Below are positions 40,624-50,739 of a DNA stretch of 64,000 nucleotides, piece after piece. The first letter of the stretch is position 1; each line of letters opens with the position of its first letter. The notes under the pieces are model-generated. The model made no database searches and was not told where the DNA came from. It saw nothing but the letters and a program-made list of their open reading frames with translations. Origin of the DNA: Alphaproteobacteria bacterium (lineage in GTDB: Bacteria; Pseudomonadota; Alphaproteobacteria; UBA9219); assembly GCA_026225415.1 (NCBI GenBank), contig JAMFSS010000011.1:1-64000 (forward strand), given 5' to 3'. A program made the translations under genes and the position numbers.

Positions 40624-42069
40624 ATGAACAAACGAAAACGTTTTATCTTATCGCTAGGCGTTCTTTTGTGCTGCCTGCCCGCACAGGCGCAACAGGTCAT
40701 GCCGACCGATGCGCAAATTCTACATCTGCTTAACCGCGCCAGTTTCGGCCCCACGGTCGGCGATATCGACACTGTGCGTCGCATCGGTATCGATGTCTGG
40801 ATCAATCAACAACTGCATCCGCAAAATCTTACATCACCCGAACTTGATGGGCGGTTGGATGCCCTACCTTCACTTAAAATGTCCTTGCCGCAACTCGCCG
40901 ATACTTACGAGCTGCCCAAAAACATCAAAGATCTTTCGGAAGACGAACAGAAAGATTTGCGCAAACATCAAAATGAAATTGTCGAAGAAGCGGCGCAGGC
41001 CAAAATCCTTCGCGCCACCTTGTCGCCCGCGCAATTGCAGGAAGTGATGGTCGATTTCTGGTTCAACCATTTCAATATCTTTGCCGAAAAGGGCATGGAT
41101 AAATGGATGATCGGCGCCTATGAACGCGATGCCATCCGCCCCTATGCGTTGGGCAAATTTGGTGATTTGTTAAACGCGACAGCGCACCACCCCGCCATGT
41201 TGTTCTATCTGGATAATTGGTTGAACACCGACCCCAACAGCGTGGTGGCAAAGAACCGCAAAATCGGCATCAATGAAAATTATGCGCGCGAGATTATGGA
41301 GCTGCACACGCTTGGGGTAAATGGCGGCTATTCACAAACCGATGTTACCACATTGGCGCATATCCTGACCGGCTGGGGCATCAGCGAGGGCAAGGAAGCC
41401 GACCAGCGCACCCATTTTATGTTCGACCAACGCCGCCATGATTACAGCAATTACAACTGGCTGGGTTACCGTATTAATGGCGGCAATGAATCGGAAGTCG
41501 AAACCGTATTTTATATTCTGGCGCATCACCCCTCCACCGCGCATCACATCGCATACCAACTGGCGCAATATTTTGTCGCCGACGAACCGCCGCAAAGTCT
41601 GGTCGATAAAATGGCGGCATCCTACCGCGACCATGACGGCTCTATCGCCGAAGTGTTGGACACCATGTTCCATGCGCCCGAATTTTGGGATACGCGTTAC
41701 GCGCAAAAAAAATTCAAACCGCCGTTTCGATATGTGGTTTCTGTTTTGCGCGCCAGCCATGTGGAGCCGGCAGGCGACACTAAAATTCTGCAAGGCGCCA
41801 TCAACCAGATGGGCGAACCGCTTTATCGCTGCCTTACCCCCAACGGTTATGCCAACACCAATGACCAATGGCTGAATTCAGACGCTTTGTTGAAACGCAT
41901 CGATTTCGCAGAGCGATATGCGAACATCGTTACCACCGATCCCTCGCCCGCCCTTATCCAATCCATGGGCGATAATTGGAGCGTGGACACCGCCAAAGCT
42001 ATCAACAATGCCGCGCCCAAATTGCGCCCAGCCTTATTACTAAGCAGCCCCGAATTTGTTTATTATTGA
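40624..42069 (+). CDS. DUF1800 family secreted protein
   Basis: LLNRASFGPTVGDIDTVRRIGIDVWINQQL, MVDFWFNHFNIF, NENYAREIMELHTLGVNGGYSQTDV. Confidence 0.92.
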   Translation: MNKRKRFILSLGVLLCCLPAQAQQVMPTDAQILHLLNRASFGPTVGDIDTVRRIGIDVWINQQLHPQNLTSPELDGRLDALPSLKMSLPQLADTYELPKNIKDLSEDEQKDLRKHQNEIVEEAAQAKILRATLSPAQLQEVMVDFWFNHFNIFAEKGMDKWMIGAYERDAIRPYALGKFGDLLNATAHHPAMLFYLDNWLNTDPNSVVAKNRKIGINENYAREIMELHTLGVNGGYSQTDVTTLAHILTGWGISEGKEADQRTHFMFDQRRHDYSNYNWLGYRINGGNESEVETVFYILAHHPSTAHHIAYQLAQYFVADEPPQSLVDKMAASYRDHDGSIAEVLDTMFHAPEFWDTRYAQKKFKPPFRYVVSVLRASHVEPAGDTKILQGAINQMGEPLYRCLTPNGYANTNDQWLNSDALLKRIDFAERYANIVTTDPSPALIQSMGDNWSVDTAKAINNAAPKLRPALLLSSPEFVYY

Positions 42070-42081
42070 GGGAGAACGCCG

Positions 42082-43317
42082 ATGATCTCACGCCGCGCTT
42101 TGCTTCGCCAACTGATCATGGCAGGCGGTTATTGCCTGCTGCCCCTGGGGCGCAGCGGTTGGGCTTTGGCATCGCCACAACCTTCCAACGGGCATTTGAT
42201 CGTTGTCCTGATGCGCGGCGCTGTCGATGGGCTGAGTATAGTTACGCCTTATCGCGAAGAAAATTATTATGCCTCGCGCGCCACCATCGCCATCGCGCCG
42301 CCCGGACAAACGGATGGCCTGCTCGACCTCGATGGATTTTTTGGCCTTAACCCCAATCTCGCCAGCCTGATGCCTTTATGGCAAAACCGCACGCTGGCTT
42401 TCGTTCAGGCCAGCGGTTCACCGTCCGAAACCCGTTCGCATTTCGAAGCGCAGGATATCATGGAAACCGCCATGTTAAATTCCGCGCAGGCGTCACAAGG
42501 ATGGATGAACGGCCTTGCGCAAATTCTGCCCGACACTCATTCATCGACACGCGCCTTGAATTTTGGCAATACGCTGCCAAAGATTTTTCAAGGACGTTAC
42601 AATGTCGCCTCTGTTCCCAACGGGTTGCATGGCGGCAATGGCAAATCATCCGTTAATCCACAAATGGACAGCGCCTTCAGCGCTATGTATGGCGGCAATG
42701 AAGAACTCGGCAGCTTGTATAAACAGGCAGTCTCTGCCCGCGATACCGAAATGCAGGATTTGCAGGATGAAATGCAGAACGCAGGCAAAGGCGCGCCGGG
42801 CGCCGATGCCTTTGTGCAGCAAAGCGAAAAAGTCGGCATGATGATCCGCCGTGACCCCAGCATTGAAATGGTTTTCATGGATGTCGGAGGATGGGACACG
42901 CATGTGGGGCAAGGCAATGCCAAAGGACAATTGGCAAACCGTTTAGGAAAATTGGGCGATGGGCTGATGGCCTTGGCGCAAAATCTGGGTGACGAATATC
43001 AGAACACGACCATTCTGGTGATGTCGGAATTTGGCCGCACCGTCGCGCAAAATGGCAATAACGGCACCGATCACGGGCATGGCAATGTGGCGTGGGTCAT
43101 GGGCGGGCGCGTGCGCGGCGGCAAGGTCTACGGTCAATGGCCGGGATTGCGCCCCAACCAATTATGGCAAGGGCGCGATCTGGCGGTCACCACCGATTTC
43201 CGTTCTGTTATCGGCAGCGTGGTCGGCGGCCAGTTCGGGCTAAGCGACGCGGCGTTGCGGCAAATCATCCCCGATTACGCGCCGAGTGGCGGGTTGTATG
43301 GGTTAGTTTCGGCGTAA
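42082..43317 (+). CDS. DUF1501 family protein with Tat-like leader
   Basis: MISRRALLRQLIMAGGYCLLPLG leader; VVLMRGAVDGLSIVTPY, MSEFGRTVAQNGNNGTDHGHGNVAWVMG. Confidence 0.92.
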   Translation: MISRRALLRQLIMAGGYCLLPLGRSGWALASPQPSNGHLIVVLMRGAVDGLSIVTPYREENYYASRATIAIAPPGQTDGLLDLDGFFGLNPNLASLMPLWQNRTLAFVQASGSPSETRSHFEAQDIMETAMLNSAQASQGWMNGLAQILPDTHSSTRALNFGNTLPKIFQGRYNVASVPNGLHGGNGKSSVNPQMDSAFSAMYGGNEELGSLYKQAVSARDTEMQDLQDEMQNAGKGAPGADAFVQQSEKVGMMIRRDPSIEMVFMDVGGWDTHVGQGNAKGQLANRLGKLGDGLMALAQNLGDEYQNTTILVMSEFGRTVAQNGNNGTDHGHGNVAWVMGGRVRGGKVYGQWPGLRPNQLWQGRDLAVTTDFRSVIGSVVGGQFGLSDAALRQIIPDYAPSGGLYGLVSA

Positions 43318-43413
43318 AAAGCCGCATAAATCCGGCTTGTCACACGCCACACCAACCGCCATAATTTAGCCCCTAAGCCGCGATACAGTGAATCGCTGTC
43401 AACCTTTACGGAG

Positions 43414-43959
43414 ATGACCATGAAAAATTTGCGCCTCGCCCTCCTCGGCAATGTGCTGCTGCTCGCGGCCTGCGCCAGCACGCCAGGAGGCCCCACGGTT
43501 CAGGCCTTGCCGCCACAGGGGAAATCTTTCGACCAATTCGCGGGCGAACAGGATTATTGTAAATCCTATGCGGATTCCCAAGTGCGCAGCCAGGCGGAAG
43601 ACGCCAATACAACCGGTCTTTTGGAAGGCGTGGGTGGAACGGTTTTGGGCGCGGGTCTAGGCGCAGCGCTGGGCGGTGGACATGGCGCGGCGATTGGCGC
43701 GGCGGGCGGTGCCGTTGCCGGTACTGCTGTCGGTGCAAACACATCGGGCAGCAAGCAAGGAGGCATCCAGCAACAATACAACAACGCCTATACCGCCTGT
43801 ATGGTGAGCAAGGGCAACCAAATCGCCCGCCCTGTCGCGCCACGCACCACAGTGATTTATCAGGCACCGCCACCCACAGTGGTTTACCAACAAGCCCCGC
43901 CAACAGTGGTTTATGAGCGGGCGCCGCCGCCAACAGTCGTTTACGAACGACCTTACTAA
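43414..43959 (+). CDS. Glycine-zipper lipoprotein with C-terminal PPPTVVYE tandem repeats
   Basis: Lipobox LLLAACAS; GAGLGAALGGGHGAAIGAAGGAVAGTAVGA; APPPTVVYQQAPPTVVYERAPPPTVVYERPY. Confidence 0.82.
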   Translation: MTMKNLRLALLGNVLLLAACASTPGGPTVQALPPQGKSFDQFAGEQDYCKSYADSQVRSQAEDANTTGLLEGVGGTVLGAGLGAALGGGHGAAIGAAGGAVAGTAVGANTSGSKQGGIQQQYNNAYTACMVSKGNQIARPVAPRTTVIYQAPPPTVVYQQAPPTVVYERAPPPTVVYERPY

Positions 43960-43980
43960 GCGGTTTATTTAAGACAATAA

Positions 43981-44014
43981 AAAACAGGCCCGGTAGCGAT
44001 ACCGGGCCTGTTTT
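43981..44014 (+). terminator. Intrinsic terminator, 15-bp stem with GCGA loop
   Basis: aaaacaggcccggta-gcga-taccgggcctgtttt. Confidence 0.88.
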
Positions 44015-44032
44015 AGTTTGAGCGTAATAAAG

Positions 44033-44614
44033 TTAGGGCGTAAATTTATGCAGCTTGCTTGAATCGGGATTGCATGTTTGGGCACGCGCCTGACGATTTA
44101 CCAACCCCCAATATGCCACACCGCTGTAATTATTTATAACTTGGCAAGTATGCGCACCAAATCCATCGGCTTGCCCTCTGTAATAAGAAGCTTCTTCCGC
44201 TTGTTTAAGCCGCGCACCAAAATTTTGCTGCATTTGCGTCATGCTTGCAGTGGCGCTTGCGGTGCCTTGCGACATACCTTCTTGTCGTGCTGTAGAAATT
44301 TTGTTGGCGATATCGGCCTTCTGATCAGCCAAAGCCAACGTTACGGCTTGCGTGGTGGCCGATTGATTTTGTTCGCGCAAAACAGTGACACCGACAGCAA
44401 CACCGGCCAAAGCCGTAGCGGCAACAGCCGCCTTAACCCATGGAAATTTTCTCTTGTTCGGCGCGGCATCTTGCGGCGCTTCCATTTCCGATTCTATATG
44501 TAAAACAGGAGAACGAAGCCCCAATTGGTCGGCAAGAAGGGTTGCCTTCTGGGGGTTGTTGCCAGACCTATCAAGATGGAATTGGCCATCGCGTGTTGGT
44601 GCATTCATGTTCAA
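44033..44614 (-). CDS. Membrane-anchored hypothetical protein
   Basis: Single TM KAAVAATALAGVAVGVTVL followed by coil-like region. Confidence 0.55.
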   Translation of the reverse strand: MNMNAPTRDGQFHLDRSGNNPQKATLLADQLGLRSPVLHIESEMEAPQDAAPNKRKFPWVKAAVAATALAGVAVGVTVLREQNQSATTQAVTLALADQKADIANKISTARQEGMSQGTASATASMTQMQQNFGARLKQAEEASYYRGQADGFGAHTCQVINNYSGVAYWGLVNRQARAQTCNPDSSKLHKFTP

Positions 44615-44742
44615 ATTCCTTGTTTAAAATAACCGCTTAAAATAAGACTTCGCAACTATAAATCATGCTGCCTATCGGCCAAACATCAAAATATAGTTTC
44701 GCAGTTATTTCAACAAGATAGCTTTATTCCTTCAGGCCGTTT

Positions 44743-45756
44743 TTAAATGGAAATATCCAATGAACCCGTCCGCCACATACGCTTGGGTTGCGGCCGCAGC
44801 GTCGCGATATCATCGGCCTGTTCCGCCAATCCGATCTTGTTGCGCCGCCAACATTTGCCGGGCGGGAAACGATAAATCAGGCTGGTGTTAATCGCATCGG
44901 GCGTTGGCTTGGTTTGCCCGACCAGATAGGAATTATATTCTTCCTGACCCGCCACGCAATTTTCCGGTTTGTATAATAAGGTGCTTAGGCCTTCCGCGCT
45001 GCGGATAATCGTCGTGGCGACAGTGTGCGATGTTTGCACGATGCGCATCACTATAGGGTCTTTTTTCTCAACAAGACTCGCGATAAAAACAATCGGGTGT
45101 GTGACGTAATCATGGTCTTCGCCCGCCTTGTGAATAAAATGAATTTGTTTATCCAATCCCGCATAGGCGGGGTTTGTCGCGGCCAGATGCAGCACAAGCT
45201 GACGCCCCAACTTACAAGCCTGTTCATCGCTATCGATACAAGTTACCTGCAAGCCTGTACGCCGGTGGAACATGATGGCGCTGATAGGTAACGCGCCCGC
45301 GCCCACAAATGCGACGCTTTCACGATCCGGTTTTAACGGCACCGCTTTGACATGCCATTTCATGGCATGCAGTTCGGCGGCGACCAGGGCTTCGTAATTA
45401 TCGCGATAGATAAAATTATCGTAAGATGAAAAACGGCTTTCGGCGCCGGGCTCCTTGCCCACCATAGCGCGCGCGCAATAACATTCCATTTCATATTCGC
45501 TGATGCTGAGCAACCGGCGCAGATCCGGCGCGATTTGTTTGATAACCGGCGCGCCGAGGATCGCGTGTGTTTCTTCGTGGCTGCGATGCCGCATCGTATT
45601 GCGCACAAAGCTGTGCAGCGTGGCGTTCAATTTGGCATTGTGTGGCGTGAAATCAGTCTGTTTCGTCAAAAAATTGTGGGTGTGCAACACATGGTCGATA
45701 TAGGCCCCCGCCCCTATTTGTTCGTGCAATTCGATGGCGCCGCTGATCGTGTTCAT
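44743..45756 (-). CDS. Nicotianamine-synthase-like / opine metallophore aminobutanoyltransferase-like protein
   Basis: EYEMECYCARAMVG...YDNFIYRDNYEALVAAEL; VAFVGAGALPISAIMFHRRTGLQVTCIDSDEQACKLGRQLV; ORF opens at TTG 45819 but ATG 45756 with AAAGGGA upstream preferred. Confidence 0.72.
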   Translation of the reverse strand: MNTISGAIELHEQIGAGAYIDHVLHTHNFLTKQTDFTPHNAKLNATLHSFVRNTMRHRSHEETHAILGAPVIKQIAPDLRRLLSISEYEMECYCARAMVGKEPGAESRFSSYDNFIYRDNYEALVAAELHAMKWHVKAVPLKPDRESVAFVGAGALPISAIMFHRRTGLQVTCIDSDEQACKLGRQLVLHLAATNPAYAGLDKQIHFIHKAGEDHDYVTHPIVFIASLVEKKDPIVMRIVQTSHTVATTIIRSAEGLSTLLYKPENCVAGQEEYNSYLVGQTKPTPDAINTSLIYRFPPGKCWRRNKIGLAEQADDIATLRPQPKRMWRTGSLDISI

Positions 45757-45810
45757 AAAGAAATCCCTTTGTTTGAAAGCCTGGGAATCTTCTTTAATCC
45801 ATTCTTTTTT

Positions 45811-45839
45811 TAATTGCAAATGATTCTTAATTGCAATTA
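45811..45839. promoter_or_regulatory. Fur/metalloregulator-like palindrome upstream of NAS-like gene
   Basis: taattgcaa-atgattcttaa-ttgcaatta (9-bp perfect arms). Confidence 0.5.
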
Positions 45840-45938
45840 TATGACATTATATCTCAATGGGATAATGGGATATTTTTGTAAATTGGCATAAATTTCCATG
45901 CACCAATTGGCGCGAATATATGCTTTATATAATGTGAT

Positions 45939-46505
45939 TTAGGGCGTTGGTTCCGCCAGCAAAGATTCAATCTTATCGACCAAATCCACATCATCGGGTT
46001 TAGTGACGGAATGGAAATAATCGACCAGCTCGCCCTGACGGTTGATCAGATATTTATGGAAATTCCATTTCGGCGAACCGATCCAACCAACCTGCCCCCG
46101 CGCCCATTTATAAAACGGATGCGCGTTATCGCCGATCACATCTTCTTTCGATGCCATCGGAAAGCTGACGCCATAATTCAATTTGCAAAATCCGGCGATT
46201 TGTTCGCCCGAGCCCGGTTCCTGATTACCGAAATCATTGCTGGGCACGCCGACAATCACCAAACCTTGCGGCGCGTATTTTGTATAAAGTTTTTCCAACC
46301 CGTCATATTGGCCGGTAAAGCCACATTGTGACGCCGTGTTGACCACCAATATTACCTTGCCCTTAAACTGCGCCAGGGGAAGCTCGCCCCCGCCTTGCAA
46401 AGCATGAAAGGTAAAGTCATAAGCGGTTTGCGTTGTCTCGGCACGTGCGTTGAAACCCCAAATCATCAGAACCCCCACAAGGATAAGAACCAGAATTTTT
46501 GGCAT
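45939..46505 (-). CDS. Glutathione peroxidase family protein
   Basis: VNTASQCGFTGQYDGLEKLY, GVPSNDFGNQEPGS, PKWNFHKYLINRQGE; signal peptide. Confidence 0.93.
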   Translation of the reverse strand: MPKILVLILVGVLMIWGFNARAETTQTAYDFTFHALQGGGELPLAQFKGKVILVVNTASQCGFTGQYDGLEKLYTKYAPQGLVIVGVPSNDFGNQEPGSGEQIAGFCKLNYGVSFPMASKEDVIGDNAHPFYKWARGQVGWIGSPKWNFHKYLINRQGELVDYFHSVTKPDDVDLVDKIESLLAEPTP

Positions 46506-46684
46506 TGATTATTTCCCCATTTGCATTTGTGATACAAACGCCAAACGCCCATTATTACAACTGTAATAATGTCAGCGGGATATGATTGTTAGGGAATGTA
46601 TAAGTTGGCCACATAGATGGGCAGACAGCCCGCCTTCGCAAGAGCTATGGCGAGGCATTTATTAAACGCACAGCGTTTGATAAA

Positions 46685-46759
46685 TGGTGCGCACGACAGG
46701 GATTGAACCTGTGACCCCTACCATGTCAAGGTAATGCTCTACCGCTGAGCTACGCGCGC
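46685..46759 (-). tRNA. tRNA-Val (anticodon GAC), CCA encoded
   Basis: Reverse complement GCGCGCGTAGCTCAGCGGTAGAGCATTACCTTGACATGGTAGGGGTCACAGGTTCAATCCCTGTCGTGCGCACCA. Confidence 0.94.
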
Positions 46760-46878
46760 ACTCTTTCGGGTTGCAGCGTTTTAGGGTTTTGTGAGGGTTT
46801 GAGCAAGGGAAAAGTGGGACACGCTTTTTTATGGCGAATCTGCTATTCATCTCCAAACTCTGACCACCGGCCTTTTCC

Positions 46879-47493
46879 ATGCAACACGCCCTTAAACTGT
46901 CCGACACCACTGCCGAAGCCCCCACCTTCGCCGATTACGCCTACCCCACCGCCGCATGGAACAATATAGTGTTGGTGGGCGAAGCGCCGGGCGCGGAAGA
47001 AGCCCGGCTGGGCCGTCCCTTTGTGGGGCGCAGCGGGCAATTGCTGGATAAAATATTGGCACAGGCCGGCATCAAACGCGAAGAAACCCTTATCGCCAAT
47101 GTGTTTCGCCACCGCCCGCCCGCCAACAAGGTCGATCATTTCTTTACCTCGCGCCGCGCTGCAATGGCCGAAGGCATCGGCATTGCCGAACAATATGGCA
47201 AGTTTGGCAGCGCGTTTTGCCGCGCCGATTTCGCGCCCGAAATTGCCCATCTGGGCGATGTTTTGCGCCAAAAAAATCCGAAAATTGTCATGGCGTTGGG
47301 GCGCACCCCCTTGTGGGCTTTGACAGGTGAAAACGGGTTGCTGGGCAAAGTCGGCCAAATTCTGCCCTGTCGTTTAGAGGAATCACTTCAGATTATCCCC
47401 ACCTACCACCCCAGCTTTATCCTACGCGGCAACTGGGGGTTGCAAGAAGAATGGCTTTCCCATTTTGTCAAAGCGGTAAAATTATCCAAATAA
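46879..47493 (+). CDS. Truncated/divergent uracil-DNA glycosylase-like protein
   Basis: IVLVGEAPGAEEARLGRPFVGRSGQLLDKILAQAGI, IANVFRHRPPANKVDHFF, YHPSFILRGNWG; lacks N-terminal Cys-containing region. Confidence 0.82.
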   Translation: MQHALKLSDTTAEAPTFADYAYPTAAWNNIVLVGEAPGAEEARLGRPFVGRSGQLLDKILAQAGIKREETLIANVFRHRPPANKVDHFFTSRRAAMAEGIGIAEQYGKFGSAFCRADFAPEIAHLGDVLRQKNPKIVMALGRTPLWALTGENGLLGKVGQILPCRLEESLQIIPTYHPSFILRGNWGLQEEWLSHFVKAVKLSK

Positions 47494-47667
47494 ATCAACG
47501 CAATGGCATTAATATCACGTTGGCTTTCGATGAAAGTGAAAAAGTAAACAAATCCTTGCTTTACCCGTTAACAAAAAGCTAATTTCTGTTGACGCGATAG
47601 TGCGCGGCAAAACCTTAATTGAGGTCGCCCAGCGCCTTATTTTTAAAAAGTTCAGGAGTATTAAAAA

Positions 47668-49737
47668 GTGACCGCACCCAAAAGCCCCCTATCTTCCCAT
47701 CACGGGTCGAACCACGAACCTTACCGTGAAAACATCATTCAATCCTGCGAAGTTGAAGCATCGGATGTGCATGCGGCACCGGGCAAGCCTGTAACGCCCC
47801 TGCTCGATCTCATTAAAATTCCCGAAGATTTGCGCAAGATGAAGCCGGAACAACTACCGCAGATTGCCGATGAATTGCGTCTTGAAACCATCGATGCCGT
47901 TTCTGTCACCGGCGGCCATTTGGGCGCGGGTCTTGGGGTTGTCGAACTGACAACGGCCCTTCATTACGTTTTCAACACACCCGAAGACATTATCATCTGG
48001 GATGTCGGCCACCAAACCTATCCCCACAAAATTCTGACCGGTCGCCGCGACCGTATCCGCACTTTGCGTCAGGGCGGCGGTTTGTCCGGCTTTACCAAAC
48101 GCAGCGAAAGCGAATATGACGCCTTCGGCGCGGCACACAGCTCGACCTCAATCTCGGCCGCTTTCGGTTACGCCGTTGCCCGCGATTTCAAACGCAAAAA
48201 GAATAACGTCATCGCCATCATCGGCGACGGCTCCATCAGCGCCGGCATGGCCTATGAAGCACTGAACAATGCAGGCGCATCGGATTCGCGTTTAATCGTT
48301 ATTTTAAACGACAATGATATGTCGATCGCGCCGCCAACCGGTGCCATGAGCGCCTATCTATCGCGCATTGTTTCATCAAAAGAATATCGCAGCCTGCGTC
48401 ATATCGCGAAGGAATTTGCCAACTTGTTCCCGCGCCGTTTAAAAGAAGTCGCACGCAAGGCTGAACATTACGCGCGCGGCATGGTCACGGGCGGAACTTT
48501 GTTCGAAGAAATGGGCTTCTATTATGTCGGCCCGATCGACGGCCATAATCTGGAACATCTGGTTCCCGTGTTGGAAAATGTGCGCGACGACCCACAAGGC
48601 GGCCCTGTTTTGATCCATGTCGTGACGCAAAAAGGCCACGGCTACGAAGCGGCAGAACAAGCGGCCGATAAACTTCACGCCGTTCAACCGAAATTCAATA
48701 TTGTTAAAACCGAAGCGGAAAAGGCGGCAGAGAAAGCGGCCGCCAAACCAAAACCGCCAACCTATACCCGCGCCTTTGCCGACGCCCTTATCGTCGAAGC
48801 GGAACATGACAACCGCATTCTGGCTATCAGCGCCGCGATGCCTTCGGGCACCGGTTTGGATGTGTTTGGCAAGAAATACCCCGAACGCACCTTTGACGTT
48901 GGTATTGCCGAACAACATGCAGTGACTTTCGCCGCCGGTCTGGCCTGCGAAGGCTTCAAACCTTATGTCGCCATCTATTCAACCTTCCTGCAACGTGCGT
49001 ATGACCAGCTGGTTCATGACGTTGTTCTGCAAAAACTGCCTGTGCGTTTCATTATGGATCGCGCCGGTCTGGTTGGTGCCGATGGCGCGACCCATGCGGG
49101 CGCTTTCGATCTCGCCTATCTCATGTGCTTGCCTAACATTGTTATCATGGCGCCAAGCGATGAGACTGAGCTGACACACATGATCGCCACCTCCGCCGTT
49201 ATTGATGACGCGCCATCCGCCATCCGCATTCCACGCGGTGAAGGCAACGGCATTGCACGCCCTGCCCGTGGCCAAGTCTTGCCAATCGGCAAAGCCAACA
49301 TCGTCAAGGAAGGCACCAAGGTTGCTATTCTCTGCCTCGGCACGCGTATGGAAGAAACCAAAAAGGCGGCAGCCGAACTTGATGCCCGCGGCATCAGCAC
49401 AACAATTGTCGATATGCGTTTTGCCAAACCGATGGATATGGAATTGATCCGCCGCATGGCCAACACCCATGAGGCTCTCATCACGATCGAAGAAGGCGCG
49501 CAAGGCGGTTTCGGCAGCCATGTGTTGAGCCATCTGGCCAATGAAGGTTTTATGGATCGCGGTTTGAAAATCCGTTCCATGACCCTGCCCGATATTTTCC
49601 AGGATCATAACGCGCCTTTCAAACAATATGACGAAGCCGGTTTAAACGCCCGTCACATTGTTGAAAAAGCGTTGGAAGCCTTGGGTCTTCAAACATCCGG
49701 TGTTGAACAAACCCCCGTAGCCGCAGCGACAGCCTAA
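47668..49737 (+). CDS. dxs: 1-deoxy-D-xylulose-5-phosphate synthase
   Basis: [95 protein letters not shown]. Confidence 0.97.
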   Translation: MTAPKSPLSSHHGSNHEPYRENIIQSCEVEASDVHAAPGKPVTPLLDLIKIPEDLRKMKPEQLPQIADELRLETIDAVSVTGGHLGAGLGVVELTTALHYVFNTPEDIIIWDVGHQTYPHKILTGRRDRIRTLRQGGGLSGFTKRSESEYDAFGAAHSSTSISAAFGYAVARDFKRKKNNVIAIIGDGSISAGMAYEALNNAGASDSRLIVILNDNDMSIAPPTGAMSAYLSRIVSSKEYRSLRHIAKEFANLFPRRLKEVARKAEHYARGMVTGGTLFEEMGFYYVGPIDGHNLEHLVPVLENVRDDPQGGPVLIHVVTQKGHGYEAAEQAADKLHAVQPKFNIVKTEAEKAAEKAAAKPKPPTYTRAFADALIVEAEHDNRILAISAAMPSGTGLDVFGKKYPERTFDVGIAEQHAVTFAAGLACEGFKPYVAIYSTFLQRAYDQLVHDVVLQKLPVRFIMDRAGLVGADGATHAGAFDLAYLMCLPNIVIMAPSDETELTHMIATSAVIDDAPSAIRIPRGEGNGIARPARGQVLPIGKANIVKEGTKVAILCLGTRMEETKKAAAELDARGISTTIVDMRFAKPMDMELIRRMANTHEALITIEEGAQGGFGSHVLSHLANEGFMDRGLKIRSMTLPDIFQDHNAPFKQYDEAGLNARHIVEKALEALGLQTSGVEQTPVAAATA

Positions 49738-49743
49738 GGTTGG

Positions 49744-50349
49744 ATGATGAAAACGGTACAGTATTTTCTCGCTATAGGATTGTTGTGTGTGTCGGTTGCG
49801 GCACAGGCGGCGGATACGCCTGCGGAAAATACGGTGCGCGGTTTTTACAGCCAGCTGGTCGAGGCGATGAAGCAAGGCGACAAGTTGGGTTATAGTGGCC
49901 GTTATAAAAAGCTCGACCCCGCCATTCGCGCCGCTTTCAATTTGCCTTTGATGACGAAAATGGCGGTTGGGTCGAGCTGGGCAGAAGCGACAGCACAGGA
50001 ACAAAATGATCTGGTCAATGCGTTCTCCGATTTCAGCGTCGCGAGTTACGCCAGCCAGTTTACCGCCTATGACGGCGAACAATTTTCCGTGGTCGATCAG
50101 AAACAAACGGCGGATGGCGTGATTGTCGAAACCACGTTAAAGCCCAAAGACAAAGACGCCGTGTCGCTGAACTACCTGATGAAGGCCGACGACAAAGGCA
50201 AATTCCGCATCGTCGATGTGTTCATCAACGGCACCATTTCGGAATTGGCGACACGCCGCGCCGAATTCTCGTCCATCGCCCGCCGCGACGGAATCTCTGC
50301 CCTCGTCACCTCGCTCGGTGAAAAGTCTAAACAGATGGCGCCGTTGTAA
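49744..50349 (+). CDS. MlaC/Ttg2D/HpnM-like periplasmic protein
   Basis: Signal peptide; YSGRYKKLDPAIRAAFNLPLMTKMAVGSSWAEATAQEQNDLVNAFSDFSVASYASQF. Confidence 0.85.
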   Translation: MMKTVQYFLAIGLLCVSVAAQAADTPAENTVRGFYSQLVEAMKQGDKLGYSGRYKKLDPAIRAAFNLPLMTKMAVGSSWAEATAQEQNDLVNAFSDFSVASYASQFTAYDGEQFSVVDQKQTADGVIVETTLKPKDKDAVSLNYLMKADDKGKFRIVDVFINGTISELATRRAEFSSIARRDGISALVTSLGEKSKQMAPL

Positions 50350-50388
50350 AAAGCGGCAGCTTCTTCATAACCAGCCAGAAAGTAGCAA

Positions 50389-50613
50389 ATGTCTTATTCG
50401 CGCTTTTTAATTCCCACAATTATTTCTGTATCACTGTTAGTCGGCTGCACAACGGCCGTGCATTTACGAAATGATATGGAGGATTCTAAAGTGGCCTATA
50501 AAAACTGCCTCATGGATCACCCAAACAACTTAGATTCTTGCGAAGCTCAACGAAGAATTTTTGAAGCTGACAAAGAAGCATATTCAAGCGTCAGCCATCC
50601 CACTGCCCAATAG
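50389..50613 (+). CDS. Small lipoprotein
   Basis: Lipobox SLLVGCTT. Confidence 0.55.
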   Translation: MSYSRFLIPTIISVSLLVGCTTAVHLRNDMEDSKVAYKNCLMDHPNNLDSCEAQRRIFEADKEAYSSVSHPTAQ

Positions 50614-50722
50614 AACTCAAAATATATCTTTGTTTAAACCATTTCAGCTTTTCTGGAGTTCTCACTCCGCATAACCCCATGAATTAAATGATAAAATAAT
50701 CGCCTTATTTGTGTCATAATGA

Positions 50723-50739
50723 AACGGTACTGTACCGTT
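50723..50739. promoter_or_regulatory. Perfect 8-1-8 palindrome, candidate TetR operator
   Basis: aacggtac-t-gtaccgtt, upstream of 50818 and the TetR gene. Confidence 0.55.

Noticed and set aside
40624-43317. DUF1800-DUF1501 pair as a novel system
   Set aside because: This pairing is common across bacteria; it is ordinary apart from its position after ftsW.
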